Source of the DNA: DATARR01 sp034666985 | Lineage (GTDB): Bacteria > Acidobacteriota > Thermoanaerobaculia > Multivoradales > UBA5704 | DNA: 64,000 bases | NCBI GenBank assembly: GCA_034666985.1 | Contig: JAXDKS010000043.1 | Span: forward strand, 124,001-188,000 | Reading direction: 5' to 3' | Part shown: one piece after another, positions 25,772 through 33,786 of the stretch | Numbering within the stretch: position 1 is the stretch's first letter | Layout: each line of letters begins with the position of its first letter | The notes under the pieces: model-generated | The model's database searches: none | Told to the model about the DNA's origin: nothing | The model's input: the letters and a program-made list of their open reading frames with translations, nothing else | Translations under genes and position numbers: made by a program

Positions 25772-26353
25772 TCAGCCGTCTTTCCAGGGGCTGATCCCCA
25801 GCCGGCGCCAGCCTTCGAGGCCCAGGCGGCGGAGCGTCTCGATGTTCTTCTCGAAGATCTGGGCGGCGTCCGGAAATGCCGCCACCGCGCGCTCGACGCT
25901 CGCCTCGCGCAGCAGGTGGAGCGTCGGGTAGGGCGAGCGGTTGGTGTAGTTCTCGATGGCGTCGAGCTTGGTGCCGGCGAACCGGTATCGCGGATGGAAG
26001 CTGGCGATCTGGATCACCCCTTCGAGCCCCAGCTCGGCCACAGCCGCGTCGGCCACGTCGAGGAAGTCGTTGTAATCCAGGAAATCGGTCAGCACCCCGG
26101 GGTGGATCAGCAGCGTGGTCTCGATCTCGCCGGGATCGGCCGCCACCAGGGCCTGGAGCTCGTCGAAGAACTCGGCCAGCAGATCCTCGGGCGTTACCGC
26201 GCTACTGACGGCATACCGGATCTGGTCTCTGACGTGTACTGCCTTGGCGAACGGGCAGAGGTCGAGGCCGATGACGGCCCTCTCGAGCCACTGCCTGGTC
26301 GCGGCGACGATCTCCTCGGGGGCGGCGGGGGTCCTCTCGTCCATGACGGACAT
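25772..26353 (-). CDS. DUF1415 family protein
   Basis: 193 residues from ATG 26353 (second ATG at 26344). The conserved pattern is clear: WLERAVIGLDLCPFAKAV near the N-terminus, TTLLIHPGVLTDFLDYNDFL, then IQIASFHPRYRFAG, and NYTNRSPYPTLHLLREASVERAV. This matches the widely distributed DUF1415 proteins, whose function is unknown. The upstream frame stays open to 26653 but has no conserved content and overlaps a small divergent gene, so the shorter start is preferred. Confidence 0.85.
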   Translation of the reverse strand: MSVMDERTPAAPEEIVAATRQWLERAVIGLDLCPFAKAVHVRDQIRYAVSSAVTPEDLLAEFFDELQALVAADPGEIETTLLIHPGVLTDFLDYNDFLDVADAAVAELGLEGVIQIASFHPRYRFAGTKLDAIENYTNRSPYPTLHLLREASVERAVAAFPDAAQIFEKNIETLRRLGLEGWRRLGISPWKDG

Positions 26354-26429
26354 TGTAGCCGTGGAGCGGCCCTTGCATCCTCCTGGGACGGCCCTTCCGG
26401 GCCGGTCTTCAGGAAGGAGTCTCCTCGCC

Positions 26430-26636
26430 ATGTCCAACGTCCGGTTCCGTGGTTGTTGCTGCGGCATTCCCTTCGGCTGTGGAGTGCTGGTTCTCGCGCT
26501 GCTCGCGGTGTGCCTCTGGAAGCTTGTGGCACCCGGGGATCTCTGGCCCTCCGGCGCAGTCAGGGGGCTCGCCCTGCTGGCCGTACCCGGCGTCGTCCTC
26601 GCGCTGAGGGTGGGGACCGGACCCCGGCAGAGGTGA
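26430..26636 (+). CDS. small cysteine-rich membrane protein
   Basis: A 68-residue peptide with a strong Shine-Dalgarno (aggaaggag) before ATG. It begins MSNVRFRGCCCGIPFGCG, four Cys within ten residues, followed by a membrane helix (VLVLALLAVCLWKLVA) and a second, weaker hydrophobic stretch (GLALLAVPGVVLAL). It is encoded divergently from the DUF1415 operon. I know no family; the CCCG...CG cluster next to a membrane segment could bind metal or be lipid-modified, which is speculation. Confidence 0.55.
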   Translation: MSNVRFRGCCCGIPFGCGVLVLALLAVCLWKLVAPGDLWPSGAVRGLALLAVPGVVLALRVGTGPRQR

Positions 26637-26676
26637 CGGGGCCGGCATTGCATAGCTTTCCTCTCGACGTTCTTTC

Positions 26677-27672
26677 CTAGGGGAAGAACCCGGGCTTGAA
26701 CAGGTCCGTCAGATCGGTGCTGCCTGACACTTTTGACAGGATCGGCAGGCCCAGGATCTCTTCCACGGACTTGATCATGGAGCTATGGGTGTAGGAGACC
26801 GTGCCCGTGTAGTTGGTCTTGACGCCGGGACCGACGGCCAGGAACGGCATCTTCGTCGTGGCGCTGCCCTCGTCCCAGGTGATGAAGATGACTCCGGAGT
26901 GGGTGATGACCCAGTTGATGATGCGGGGTAACTCGGCTTTCAACCAGTCATCCCCGGACCGGATCGTGTTGCTGTTCGGACAGCCTGAAGCCCCGTGCAT
27001 GTCGTGGCACAGGTTTGGAGTGATGAAGACGTAGCTCGCTATGTTGTTCGCCGCCAGGTCCGTCGCGAACGAGCTGTAGGGCTTGCTGTGCGCCACGCAG
27101 TAGGCATTGGTCTTGGAAGGCGGATTGCCGGAGACGTCCTTGAAGAAGACGAACGGATCGTGCTTGGCCGCGTAGAAACCGCTGCTGGCGATGGGGCAGG
27201 AGCCGGTGGTGGAATTCTGCCCTTCCTGATAGGTCATCCAGGTGACGCCACTCGTCGCATTCTTGATCTGTGTCACCAGATGGGCGGTGCTGCTCGTGCT
27301 GTTGGTGCTCGAGGGATCGCCGTCCGTGGTGAAGGTGTGGTCGGAGAAGGCGTTGGTTCCCGCTTCCATCCATAGATAGTGCGGTTCGCTGGCGAGCGAG
27401 GGGAGCTCGTCGTTGAAATTCGTGGCGTGGGCGTAATTCGGGATCAGCGTGCCGTTGATATACGGCGCATTGGTCGTGTTGCCGTAGATCTGCGACGCAT
27501 CGTGGTTTTCCATCACGATCACGAACACGTGCTGGATGACGGGCGCTGCGGCCTGAAGCGCCTCGTCGCTGGATTGAACGCTCGATCTGTCCAACGGGGC
27601 ACCCTCTGCTGCGGACAGGCTGAGAACACAGGCGAAACCAAGCGCGATGCTGTTCCGGGTCAACCTCGTCAT
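26677..27672 (-). CDS. secreted phosphoesterase (acid phosphatase/phospholipase C superfamily)
   Basis: 331 residues with a cleavable signal peptide (SIALGFACVLSLSAAEGAP). The mature part starts VFVIVMENHDASQIYG, the metal-binding opening of the PF04185 phosphoesterase family. Other conserved parts are YAHATNF, HDPFVFFKDV, VFITPNLCHDMHG, SGDDWLKAELPRII, VIFITWDEG and THSSMIKSVEEILGLP. Related enzymes are periplasmic or secreted acid phosphatases and phospholipase C. Shine-Dalgarno gggagatg precedes ATG 27672. It has its own well-matched promoter. Confidence 0.9.
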   Translation of the reverse strand: MTRLTRNSIALGFACVLSLSAAEGAPLDRSSVQSSDEALQAAAPVIQHVFVIVMENHDASQIYGNTTNAPYINGTLIPNYAHATNFNDELPSLASEPHYLWMEAGTNAFSDHTFTTDGDPSSTNSTSSTAHLVTQIKNATSGVTWMTYQEGQNSTTGSCPIASSGFYAAKHDPFVFFKDVSGNPPSKTNAYCVAHSKPYSSFATDLAANNIASYVFITPNLCHDMHGASGCPNSNTIRSGDDWLKAELPRIINWVITHSGVIFITWDEGSATTKMPFLAVGPGVKTNYTGTVSYTHSSMIKSVEEILGLPILSKVSGSTDLTDLFKPGFFP

Positions 27673-27736
27673 GCTTCATCTCCCCCGGCCGTCGGATGGC
27701 CGCGATGGCAGTCCAGGAGCGGGCTGTTGGATCGAC

Positions 27737-27765
27737 ATCTTAGAAATATCGATTGTAGCCGTCAA
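27737..27765 (-). promoter_or_regulatory. sigma-70-type promoter of the phosphoesterase gene
   Basis: On the minus strand TTGACG (27765-27760) and TAAGAT (27742-27737) are separated by exactly 17 bp, matching 5/6 and 4/6 of the consensus, about 65 nt upstream of the phosphoesterase ATG. Confidence 0.6.
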
Positions 27766-27903
27766 GAAGCGTCGTGATGCAAATGCCGGGCTGAGCCTCC
27801 CGTATCCGGGGCTGCCCGGAAGAGACGGTTCAGCGGCGGGGTAGAATGGGGCCTGGTCCAGGCCGCACCACCGGTCTGGAGCTTCCTACGAAGGAGAGAC
27901 GAG

Positions 27904-28533
27904 ATGGACCCAAGCTGTGAGATTCCCCAGGGCCGCCGGCTGACGCCGCACGAGTTTCCCGATCCGGTGGTCGACATCACCGCGAGCCCGGGCGCTGCAC
28001 CTCAGACGGCGGTGCTGGCTGGAGGCTGCTTCTGGTGCGTCGAGGCCGTGTTCAAAGAGATCGAGGGCGTTCTGGAGGTGGGCTCGGGGTACTCGGGCGG
28101 CACCGCCCAGACGGCCGACTACGACGCGGTCTGCTCTGGGAGGACCGGCCATGCGGAGGCCATCCAGGTGCGCTTCGACCCCGCCCGGGTGAGCTATGGC
28201 CAGTTGCTGAAGGTGTTTTTCTCGGTGGCCCACGATCCCACCCAGCTCAACCGCCAGGGCGCGGACCAGGGCACGCAGTACCGCTCCGCGATCTTCTACA
28301 CCGACGAGGAGCAGAAGCGGGTGGCCGAGGCCTACATCCGGCAACTCAACGCGGCCGGCGCCTACGACGCGCCGATCGTCACCGAGGTGGCGCCCCTGGA
28401 GGCCTTCTACGAGGCCGAGTCGTACCATCAGGACTACGCGGCCCGGCATCCCATGCAGCCGTACATCCTGTTCACGGCGGCGCCCAAGGTCGCCAAGCTG
28501 CGCAAGCACTTCTCGGAGCGGCTGAAAGCTTAG
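27904..28533 (+). CDS. msrA: peptide-methionine (S)-S-oxide reductase
   Basis: 209 residues. The catalytic motif GGCFWCVEAVF is present with the nucleophilic Cys near residue 43. Also typical of MsrA are GVLEVGSGYSGG, DPTQLNRQGADQGTQYRS and the C-terminal YHQDYAARHP. The enzyme reduces methionine-S-sulfoxide in proteins or free form. There is no signal peptide, so it is cytoplasmic. ATG is preceded by gaaggagag. It is followed after 10 nt by the DUF72 gene. Confidence 0.96.
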   Translation: MDPSCEIPQGRRLTPHEFPDPVVDITASPGAAPQTAVLAGGCFWCVEAVFKEIEGVLEVGSGYSGGTAQTADYDAVCSGRTGHAEAIQVRFDPARVSYGQLLKVFFSVAHDPTQLNRQGADQGTQYRSAIFYTDEEQKRVAEAYIRQLNAAGAYDAPIVTEVAPLEAFYEAESYHQDYAARHPMQPYILFTAAPKVAKLRKHFSERLKA

Positions 28534-28543
28534 ACGCCCAAGA

Positions 28544-29305
28544 ATGACCGCCAGCATCCTGATCGGCTGCGCGGGCTGGAGCCTGCCTCGTTCCGAGCAG
28601 GCGGAGTTTCCGGCGGTGGGGAGCCACCTGGAGCGCTATGCATCGCGCTTCGACGCGGTGGAGGTCAACTCCTCCTTTCATCGTCCGCATCGTCCGGCCA
28701 CTTACGTCCGCTGGAGCGCCAGCGTTCCGTCCTCCTTCCGCTTCTCCGTGAAGGTTCCCAAGGCGATCACCCATGGTCTTCGCCTTCAGCAGGCCGGCGA
28801 GCTCCTCGGATCTTTTCTGGCGGAAGCGGCCGGCCTCGGCGACAAGCTCGGATGCCTGCTGGTCCAGCTTCCCCCGGGCCTGAGCTTCGAGCCCGCGGTC
28901 GTGGCCGGTTTCTTCGCGGACCTCCGTTCGCGGTCATCCCAATCATCGCTGCCCGTGGCCTGCGAGCCGCGCCATCCGAGCTGGTTCGCTCCACAAGTCG
29001 ACGGCTTCCTCGGCGAGCTCGAAGTCGCGCGGGTCGCCGCCGATCCGGCGTGCGTGCCCGAAGCCGCGGCGCCGGGTGGCTGGCGCGGCATGAGCTATTA
29101 CCGGCTCCATGGCTCGCCGAAAATGTACTACTCGGAGTATTCAGAGGAATACATCGCGGCTCTCGCCTCCCGAATCCAAGGGGACACAGGCGCCGGGCGG
29201 CAAGTCTGGTGCATCTTCGACAACACCACGCTGGGCGCGGCGACCCGGAATGCGTTGGAGCTTCGGCGGCTCTATGCGGCCCGCCGCGCCGCCAGAGCCG
29301 GCTGA
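28544..29305 (+). CDS. DUF72 family protein (YecE-like)
   Basis: 253 residues. The opening ILIGCAGWSLPR, then YASRFDAVEVNSSFHRPHRPATYVRW, SFRFSVKVPKAITH, GCLLVQLPPGLSFEP, VACEPRHPSWF and the late YYRLHGSPKMYYSEYSEE are the successive conserved blocks of the DUF72 TIM-barrel family. The activity is not established. The likely operon partner is msrA. The tail VWCIFDNTTLGAATRNALEL is also family-typical, so the gene is complete. Confidence 0.9.
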   Translation: MTASILIGCAGWSLPRSEQAEFPAVGSHLERYASRFDAVEVNSSFHRPHRPATYVRWSASVPSSFRFSVKVPKAITHGLRLQQAGELLGSFLAEAAGLGDKLGCLLVQLPPGLSFEPAVVAGFFADLRSRSSQSSLPVACEPRHPSWFAPQVDGFLGELEVARVAADPACVPEAAAPGGWRGMSYYRLHGSPKMYYSEYSEEYIAALASRIQGDTGAGRQVWCIFDNTTLGAATRNALELRRLYAARRAARAG

Positions 29306-29373
29306 GCTATCCCTGCAGTCGGCGGCGGGGCGAAGGCAAGCTCCGCCCCTGCGAAGAGCTTTTGATAGGAGCT

Positions 29374-29859
29374 CTAAGGATCGACAAAGGAGCACTTCTG
29401 GAGGCGGGCCAGCCTGGGTAGCAGACCTCGGAGTGTCGAGAAGATCCATCTCAGACTGCTGCGTTGGGGAGAAGGACCAAGACATTGATCGAAGTCTACG
29501 AAGTTCATAGAGGACCCGCAGCGCGCTGCAAGCTCGTAGGTGGATACATCGTCGCAACGGAAGCGATTCCCGAGGGCGTCGATTCGGCAGAAGCCACTCC
29601 TGGCTATCGTTGCTTTCAAGGCATGGAGCTCGCTGGGGCTCAGCTTGCCTGTGCTTACGACGGCCCAGCCTGGGTCGGTGGGACGCTGCAACTTGTAGCG
29701 ACCGACGGTATCGATCTCGATCTGCCAACTGGGCGCACTCCATGCGCCATAGCAGGCGGCACGGAGGACGAGATCGGAGCTCGTTACCGGTTGCTGTCTA
29801 GAACAGGCCGCAAGTGCGAGTGCGGTGACGATACCTGAGAGCTGACAGAATTTGTTCAT
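29374..29859 (-). CDS. small lipoprotein of unknown function
   Basis: 161 residues with a type II signal peptide ending in the lipobox LAAC (MNKFCQLSGIVTALALAAC). The mature protein carries several Cys pairs (AACYGAW, FCRIDALGNRFRC, AARCGSS, FDQCLG) and a beta-rich centre (SWQIEIDTVGRYKLQ). The ATG overlaps the stop of the upstream DUF2062-methyltransferase gene (ATGA), so it is translated from the same leftward operon as the AMP ligase. No family is recognised; an envelope location is likely. Confidence 0.7.
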   Translation of the reverse strand: MNKFCQLSGIVTALALAACSRQQPVTSSDLVLRAACYGAWSAPSWQIEIDTVGRYKLQRPTDPGWAVVSTGKLSPSELHALKATIARSGFCRIDALGNRFRCDDVSTYELAARCGSSMNFVDFDQCLGPSPQRSSLRWIFSTLRGLLPRLARLQKCSFVDP

Positions 29860-31022
29860 TCCACGTAGGTCCTCCTTTGCCGCGCCGCCAGCAGCACGTT
29901 CGCGTAGGGTGTCCCCATCCCCATGGGCTGCACCTCGACCGCCAGGCCGAGCCGGCTGAGCAGCTCCTGCCAGTCGGCGGCGCTGCGGTAGTGAAAGCGC
30001 GGGCGCAGGTCGCGGCGGAGGAGGGCGGAGAGGCGCTCCTGGAGGCGGACGGCGGTGAAGCGCCAACCGGCGGCGGCGTCGGCGTCGCGCAGGAGGAGGA
30101 CTCCCCCCGGCGCCAGGGCCACGGCCGCCCGGGAGAGGAGCGCTTCCTGATCGGCGGCGGGGAGGTAGTGGAGGACGTCGAGGAGGAGGATGGCCTGCGC
30201 CGTGGGCAGCTCGGCCGTGCGCAGGTCGGCGGTTTCGATCACCACCTCGTCTCCCAGGGCGTGGCGGGCGACTTTGGCCGCCTTGGGGCGTCCCTCGATG
30301 CCGTGGAAGGTGAGGCGCGGCGGCGGGGGTGGCCAGTCCGGAGGATAGGTCCCCTGGCCGTGGAGGTCCCGGGTGGCGAGGAGCAGGGAGAAGACGACTC
30401 CCCGCCCGCAGCCCAGGTCCAGGAGCAGCCCCTCGGACGGCAGGAAACCCCGGCTCAGGAGGTTGAAGTAGAGCGGGTCGTACCGCAGCTTGCCGCGCAC
30501 GAACTCCCAGTGGATCAGGCCGGTGTCCAGGTAGCGGCGGGCCGCCTCCTCCCGCAGGGCCGCGAGCTCGGGGTTCATCTGCCGCTTGCGGGCCGCCCAG
30601 AGGGCGACGAAGCCCAGGGCCGCGGCGATCACGCCCCCGATCACCAGGGTGCCCAGGGTGAGGTCGATCCCCACCTGCCGCCAGCCGAGGTGCCGGAGGT
30701 CCCTGATGTGGATCTTCAGGTAGCTCTGGCCGCGCATCCGGCGTCCGACTTCGAGCTCGGCCATCATGAGGAACGGCCAGAGCCCCGGCAGGCTCACGTG
30801 CGAGGCCAGGTAGGCGAGGGCCGGGTTCACCCGGAAGATCCGGGCGAAGAGGATGCACAGCCCCAGGTGGAGGCCGTAGAGCGGCGTACAGCCGATGAAG
30901 GCCCCGAGGGCCACGGCGATCGCCTGATCCCGCGGCAAGGTCCCCTCGGTGCGCAGCTTGTAGAGGAGGTCGCGGAGCCCCCTGGTGAGCTGCTCCTTCT
31001 TCCACTTCTCCGGCCACTTCAT
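29856..31022 (-). CDS. DUF2062 membrane domain fused to class I methyltransferase
   Basis: 388 residues. Residues about 20-150 form a DUF2062 domain (PRDQAIAVALGAFIGCTPLYGLHLGLC, AYLASHVSLPGLWPFLMMAELEVG) with membrane segments, ending in a further helix (LGTLVIGGVIAAALGFVALWA). The second half is a SAM methyltransferase: LLLDLGCGRGVVFSLLLA, VVIETADLRTAELP, AILLLDVLHYL, LAPGGVLLLRDAD. DUF2062 proteins often accompany envelope glycolipid or aryl-polyene-type genes. The ATG overlaps the deacetylase stop. It probably methylates a membrane-associated intermediate of the locus (inference). Confidence 0.85.
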   Translation of the reverse strand: MKWPEKWKKEQLTRGLRDLLYKLRTEGTLPRDQAIAVALGAFIGCTPLYGLHLGLCILFARIFRVNPALAYLASHVSLPGLWPFLMMAELEVGRRMRGQSYLKIHIRDLRHLGWRQVGIDLTLGTLVIGGVIAAALGFVALWAARKRQMNPELAALREEAARRYLDTGLIHWEFVRGKLRYDPLYFNLLSRGFLPSEGLLLDLGCGRGVVFSLLLATRDLHGQGTYPPDWPPPPPRLTFHGIEGRPKAAKVARHALGDEVVIETADLRTAELPTAQAILLLDVLHYLPAADQEALLSRAAVALAPGGVLLLRDADAAAGWRFTAVRLQERLSALLRRDLRPRFHYRSAADWQELLSRLGLAVEVQPMGMGTPYANVLLAARQRRTYVE

Positions 31023-31849
31023 CCGGCGGCCTCCAGCAGGGGCACGGACCGGAGGCCCCGCGCCGCGAGAGCGTCCAGCACGCGGGGGAGGACCTCCAGG
31101 ACCACCGGGTTCCCCCCGCGCGGCCGGTGGGCGGAGCCGTCGTGGAGGAGGAGCACGTCGCCGGCGGCGAGGCCGGCGAGGAGGCGCCGGGCGATCCTGC
31201 CGGGGTCCTTCTCCAGGGCGTCGAAGCCACGCCGGGTCCAGGAGACGAGGCGCAGGCCGGCGCGGAAGAGCACCCGGTCGAGTAGGGGGTTGCGCAGACC
31301 GGCCGGAGCGCGGAAGAGCCGCGGGGCGTGGCCGGCGGCCGTAGCGATGGTGTCCTGCGCGCGTTCGACCTCCCGCCGCAGGGTGGACGCCAGATAGAAG
31401 GCGAACAGGTGGGGGTGGGTCTCGGTATGGTTCTCGACGCGATGGCCGCGGCGGACGATCTCGGCGGCGATCTCGGGGCAGGCCCGCACGCGCCGGCCGA
31501 TGCAGAAGAAGGTGGCGCGGGCGCCGTGGCGGTCCAGGAGGTCCAGCACCCGCGGCGTGACGTCCGGATCGGGGCCGTCGTCGAAGGTCAGGGCCACCTC
31601 GCCGCGGGCGGCGGCGGAAGCGGGCAGGCGGCTCTGGTTGGGTCCCACCCAGGAGCCGCGGGGCCAGAGGCTGGCGGCGGTGAGCACCACGTGGTCGGCG
31701 ATGAGGGTGGCCATGGTGGCCGGCCAGTGCCGGGGAGCCACGGCCAGGGCCACGGCGCCGGCGGCGTGCAGGCCCAGGGAGCCGGACAGCAGCGCCGGCG
31801 GGCGGTAGCGGCCCGAGCTGGGAGGCGAGCCGGCGGCACCGTCCGTCAC
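31019..31849 (-). CDS. polysaccharide deacetylase (NodB homology)
   Basis: 276 residues from GTG 31849, which overlaps the AMP-ligase stop (GTGA). Two hydrophobic segments at the N-terminus (LGLHAAGAVALAVAP, ADHVVLTAASLW) suggest membrane association. The NodB core has ALTFDDGPDPDVTPRVLDLL (metal Asp and catalytic Asp), the His motif as VENHTETHPH, APRLFRAPAGLRNP and GDVLLLHDGSA. It should remove N-acetyl (or O-acyl) groups from a sugar. Position in the operon suggests a substrate tied to the GT2 product rather than peptidoglycan (inference). Confidence 0.88.
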   Translation of the reverse strand: MTDGAAGSPPSSGRYRPPALLSGSLGLHAAGAVALAVAPRHWPATMATLIADHVVLTAASLWPRGSWVGPNQSRLPASAAARGEVALTFDDGPDPDVTPRVLDLLDRHGARATFFCIGRRVRACPEIAAEIVRRGHRVENHTETHPHLFAFYLASTLRREVERAQDTIATAAGHAPRLFRAPAGLRNPLLDRVLFRAGLRLVSWTRRGFDALEKDPGRIARRLLAGLAAGDVLLLHDGSAHRPRGGNPVVLEVLPRVLDALAARGLRSVPLLEAAG

Positions 31850-33309
31850 GGGATTCGATCTCCCGATTCGATCCCGATCGCCAGGAGGGCGGGCCGGTCC
31901 AGCTTGCCCCGGTCGTTGCGCGGCAGGGCCCCGACGAGGATGACGCTGCGCGGCACCTTGTGGGCGGAGAGGTGGGAGCGGCACCAGGCCACCACCTCCT
32001 CAGCGGTGAGCCGGCCGGGCCGGCAGGCGACCACGGCCCGCAGCACCTCGCCGCTGCGCCCGGCACGCCCGGCGGCCGGTACCCCCAGCACGGCGGCCTC
32101 GTCGACCCCCGCGAGCTGGGCCAAAACGTCCTCGACCTCCCGCGGGTCGACCTTCTTCCCCTTGATGTTCACCTGGTCGTCCAGCCGGCCCCGCAGCAGC
32201 AGCTCGCCGTCCTGCCAGGTGGCGAGGTCGCCGGCACGGAAGCGGCCGCCGCCGAGGCGCTCGTCTGGCTCCGGCAGATAACCGCAGGAGACGGCAGGGG
32301 ATTCCACCAGGACGGCGCCGCCTCCATCCCCGTTCGCTTCGACCTCGACCGGCTCCAGGGTGACGCGCACGCCGTCGATGGGAGAGCCCACGGTCCCCCG
32401 CTCGGCGGCGCCGCCCTCGCGGTCGTAGCAGATGCCGCCGCACTCGCTGGAGCCGTAGAAGACGTGGACGGGGAGGCCGAAGCGCTCGCGGAAGCGGGCC
32501 GAGGTGGTGGCGGCGAGCGGCGCGCCGGCGGTGATCACCAGGCGCAGGCAGTCCGGCCGGGGGGGCGGATCGGACATGCGCACCAGGGCGTCGAGGTAGG
32601 CGGGGACGGTGGGGAAGAAGGTCGCCTCCGTGGCCGCGGCGGTGACGAACGGATCGTAGACGCTCCCCTCCTCGGGAACGGCCAGCACGGTGCCGCGCAC
32701 CAGGGCGGGCACGGCCAGGCTGGAGAGGCCGTAGGAGTGGGAGAGGGGGATGGTGGCGAGGAAGCGGTCGCCGGCCGTGAAGCCCATGGAGGAGACGAGG
32801 GCCTCGTCGTCCGCCATCAGAGCCTCGGAGGGGGCCGCGATCCCCCGCGGCTTGCCGGTGGAGCCCGAGGTCAGCTTGACGAAACCGGCCCGCGGGAAGC
32901 CCCGGTCGGCCATCGTCGTCGCCACGGAGCCGGGAACCGTGGCGAGGGTCCAGTCCTCCGGGCCGGCGGGCCAGCCGTCGGGGCAGCGGAGGAGGGCGGG
33001 GGCTCCCAGGGCGCGGAGGATGCGCAGGGCCTCCGTCTCAGGCGTCCGGGCGTCGAGCAGCAGCACGGCGAGCCCGGCCCGGCGCAGGGCGAGCAGCGAG
33101 GCGAGGAAACCCGGGCCGTTGGCGGCGGCGATCCCCACGGGCATGCCCGGAGCCAGGGCGCTGCTGGCGAGGACGGCGCCGGCTGCGCGCGACAGGGCGT
33201 CCACGTCCGCCACGGTGCTCCGCCGCCGGGGCGACACCACGAGGGGGGCCAGCGGATCGCGGCGGACGATCCGCTCGAACGCACGGAGGATGGGGTCTTG
33301 GGGCATCAT
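31846..33309 (-). CDS. AMP-dependent acyl/aryl ligase
   Basis: 487 residues. ANL-superfamily motifs: FVKLTSGSTGKPRGIA (P loop), FYGSSECGGICYD, FRAGDLATW, GRLDDQVNIKGKKVDPREVE (hinge and A8) and the catalytic Lys in NDRGKLDR. It activates a carboxylic acid as adenylate for loading on CoA or on an ACP. The divergent ACP-KS operon makes ACP loading the natural guess, as for the starter ligase of aryl polyene loci. It is the first gene of a leftward operon with overlapping starts. Confidence 0.88.
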   Translation of the reverse strand: MMPQDPILRAFERIVRRDPLAPLVVSPRRRSTVADVDALSRAAGAVLASSALAPGMPVGIAAANGPGFLASLLALRRAGLAVLLLDARTPETEALRILRALGAPALLRCPDGWPAGPEDWTLATVPGSVATTMADRGFPRAGFVKLTSGSTGKPRGIAAPSEALMADDEALVSSMGFTAGDRFLATIPLSHSYGLSSLAVPALVRGTVLAVPEEGSVYDPFVTAAATEATFFPTVPAYLDALVRMSDPPPRPDCLRLVITAGAPLAATTSARFRERFGLPVHVFYGSSECGGICYDREGGAAERGTVGSPIDGVRVTLEPVEVEANGDGGGAVLVESPAVSCGYLPEPDERLGGGRFRAGDLATWQDGELLLRGRLDDQVNIKGKKVDPREVEDVLAQLAGVDEAAVLGVPAAGRAGRSGEVLRAVVACRPGRLTAEEVVAWCRSHLSAHKVPRSVILVGALPRNDRGKLDRPALLAIGIESGDRIP

Positions 33310-33391
33310 GGGGGGGCCGGATCATACTAGAGGACGCTCCGGCATGGGGCAGCTCCCTCCGTAAGCACTTGGTGAAGAAAGGGTTGGGAAT

Positions 33392-33420
33392 TTGCCAGCC
33401 CCCCCGTGCGCTGTTAGCAT
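33392..33420 (+). promoter_or_regulatory. sigma-70-type promoter of the ACP-ketosynthase operon
   Basis: TTGCCA (33392-33397, 5/6) and TAGCAT (33415-33420, 4/6) lie 17 bp apart in the 190-bp divergent region, 80 nt upstream of the ACP start. Confidence 0.55.
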
Positions 33421-33499
33421 TAGAGGCCCGGTGTACAGATGGCCTGCGGAGCTGACCGTACGGTGGACTGAAGCCCGCCGGCAACAGAGGTGTTCGCCT

Positions 33500-33760
33500 A
33501 TGTCAGAGATTGCCGCCACCCCGGCCCGGATCAAGCGCCTGATCGTCGAGAGCCTCAACCTGGAGGGAATGAGGCCGGAGATGATCGAGGACGAAGCCCC
33601 TCTGTTCGGGGAGGGCTTGGGGCTCGACTCGGTGGACGCGCTCGAGCTCGTGGTGGCGCTCGAGAAGGAGTTCGGGATCAGGATCAAGAGCCAGGAGATC
33701 GGCCGGGAGGTCTTCTCCTCGGTCTCCACGCTCTCCGAGTTCATCGAGGGCCGGACCTAG
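33500..33760 (+). CDS. acyl carrier protein
   Basis: 86 residues, helical, with the phosphopantetheine site GLDSVDALELVVALEKEF (Ser near residue 40). It is acidic, with the normal ACP length. The N-terminal RIKRLIVESLNLEGM is helix 1. It is the first gene of the rightward operon, 26 nt before the ketosynthase. It would carry the growing chain for the ketosynthase pair. Confidence 0.93.
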   Translation: MSEIAATPARIKRLIVESLNLEGMRPEMIEDEAPLFGEGLGLDSVDALELVVALEKEFGIRIKSQEIGREVFSSVSTLSEFIEGRT

Positions 33761-33786
33761 AGGAAGCTGACCCTCTGGGAGTTTCC

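Noticed and set aside
26354..26653. Upstream extension of the DUF1415 gene
   Set aside because: No conserved residues, low-complexity content, and overlap with the small gene at 26430 that has a strong ribosome binding site.
29464..29838. Plus-strand open frame opposite the lipoprotein gene
   Set aside because: The minus frame has a convincing lipobox and operon overlap; the plus frame has no family match or context.
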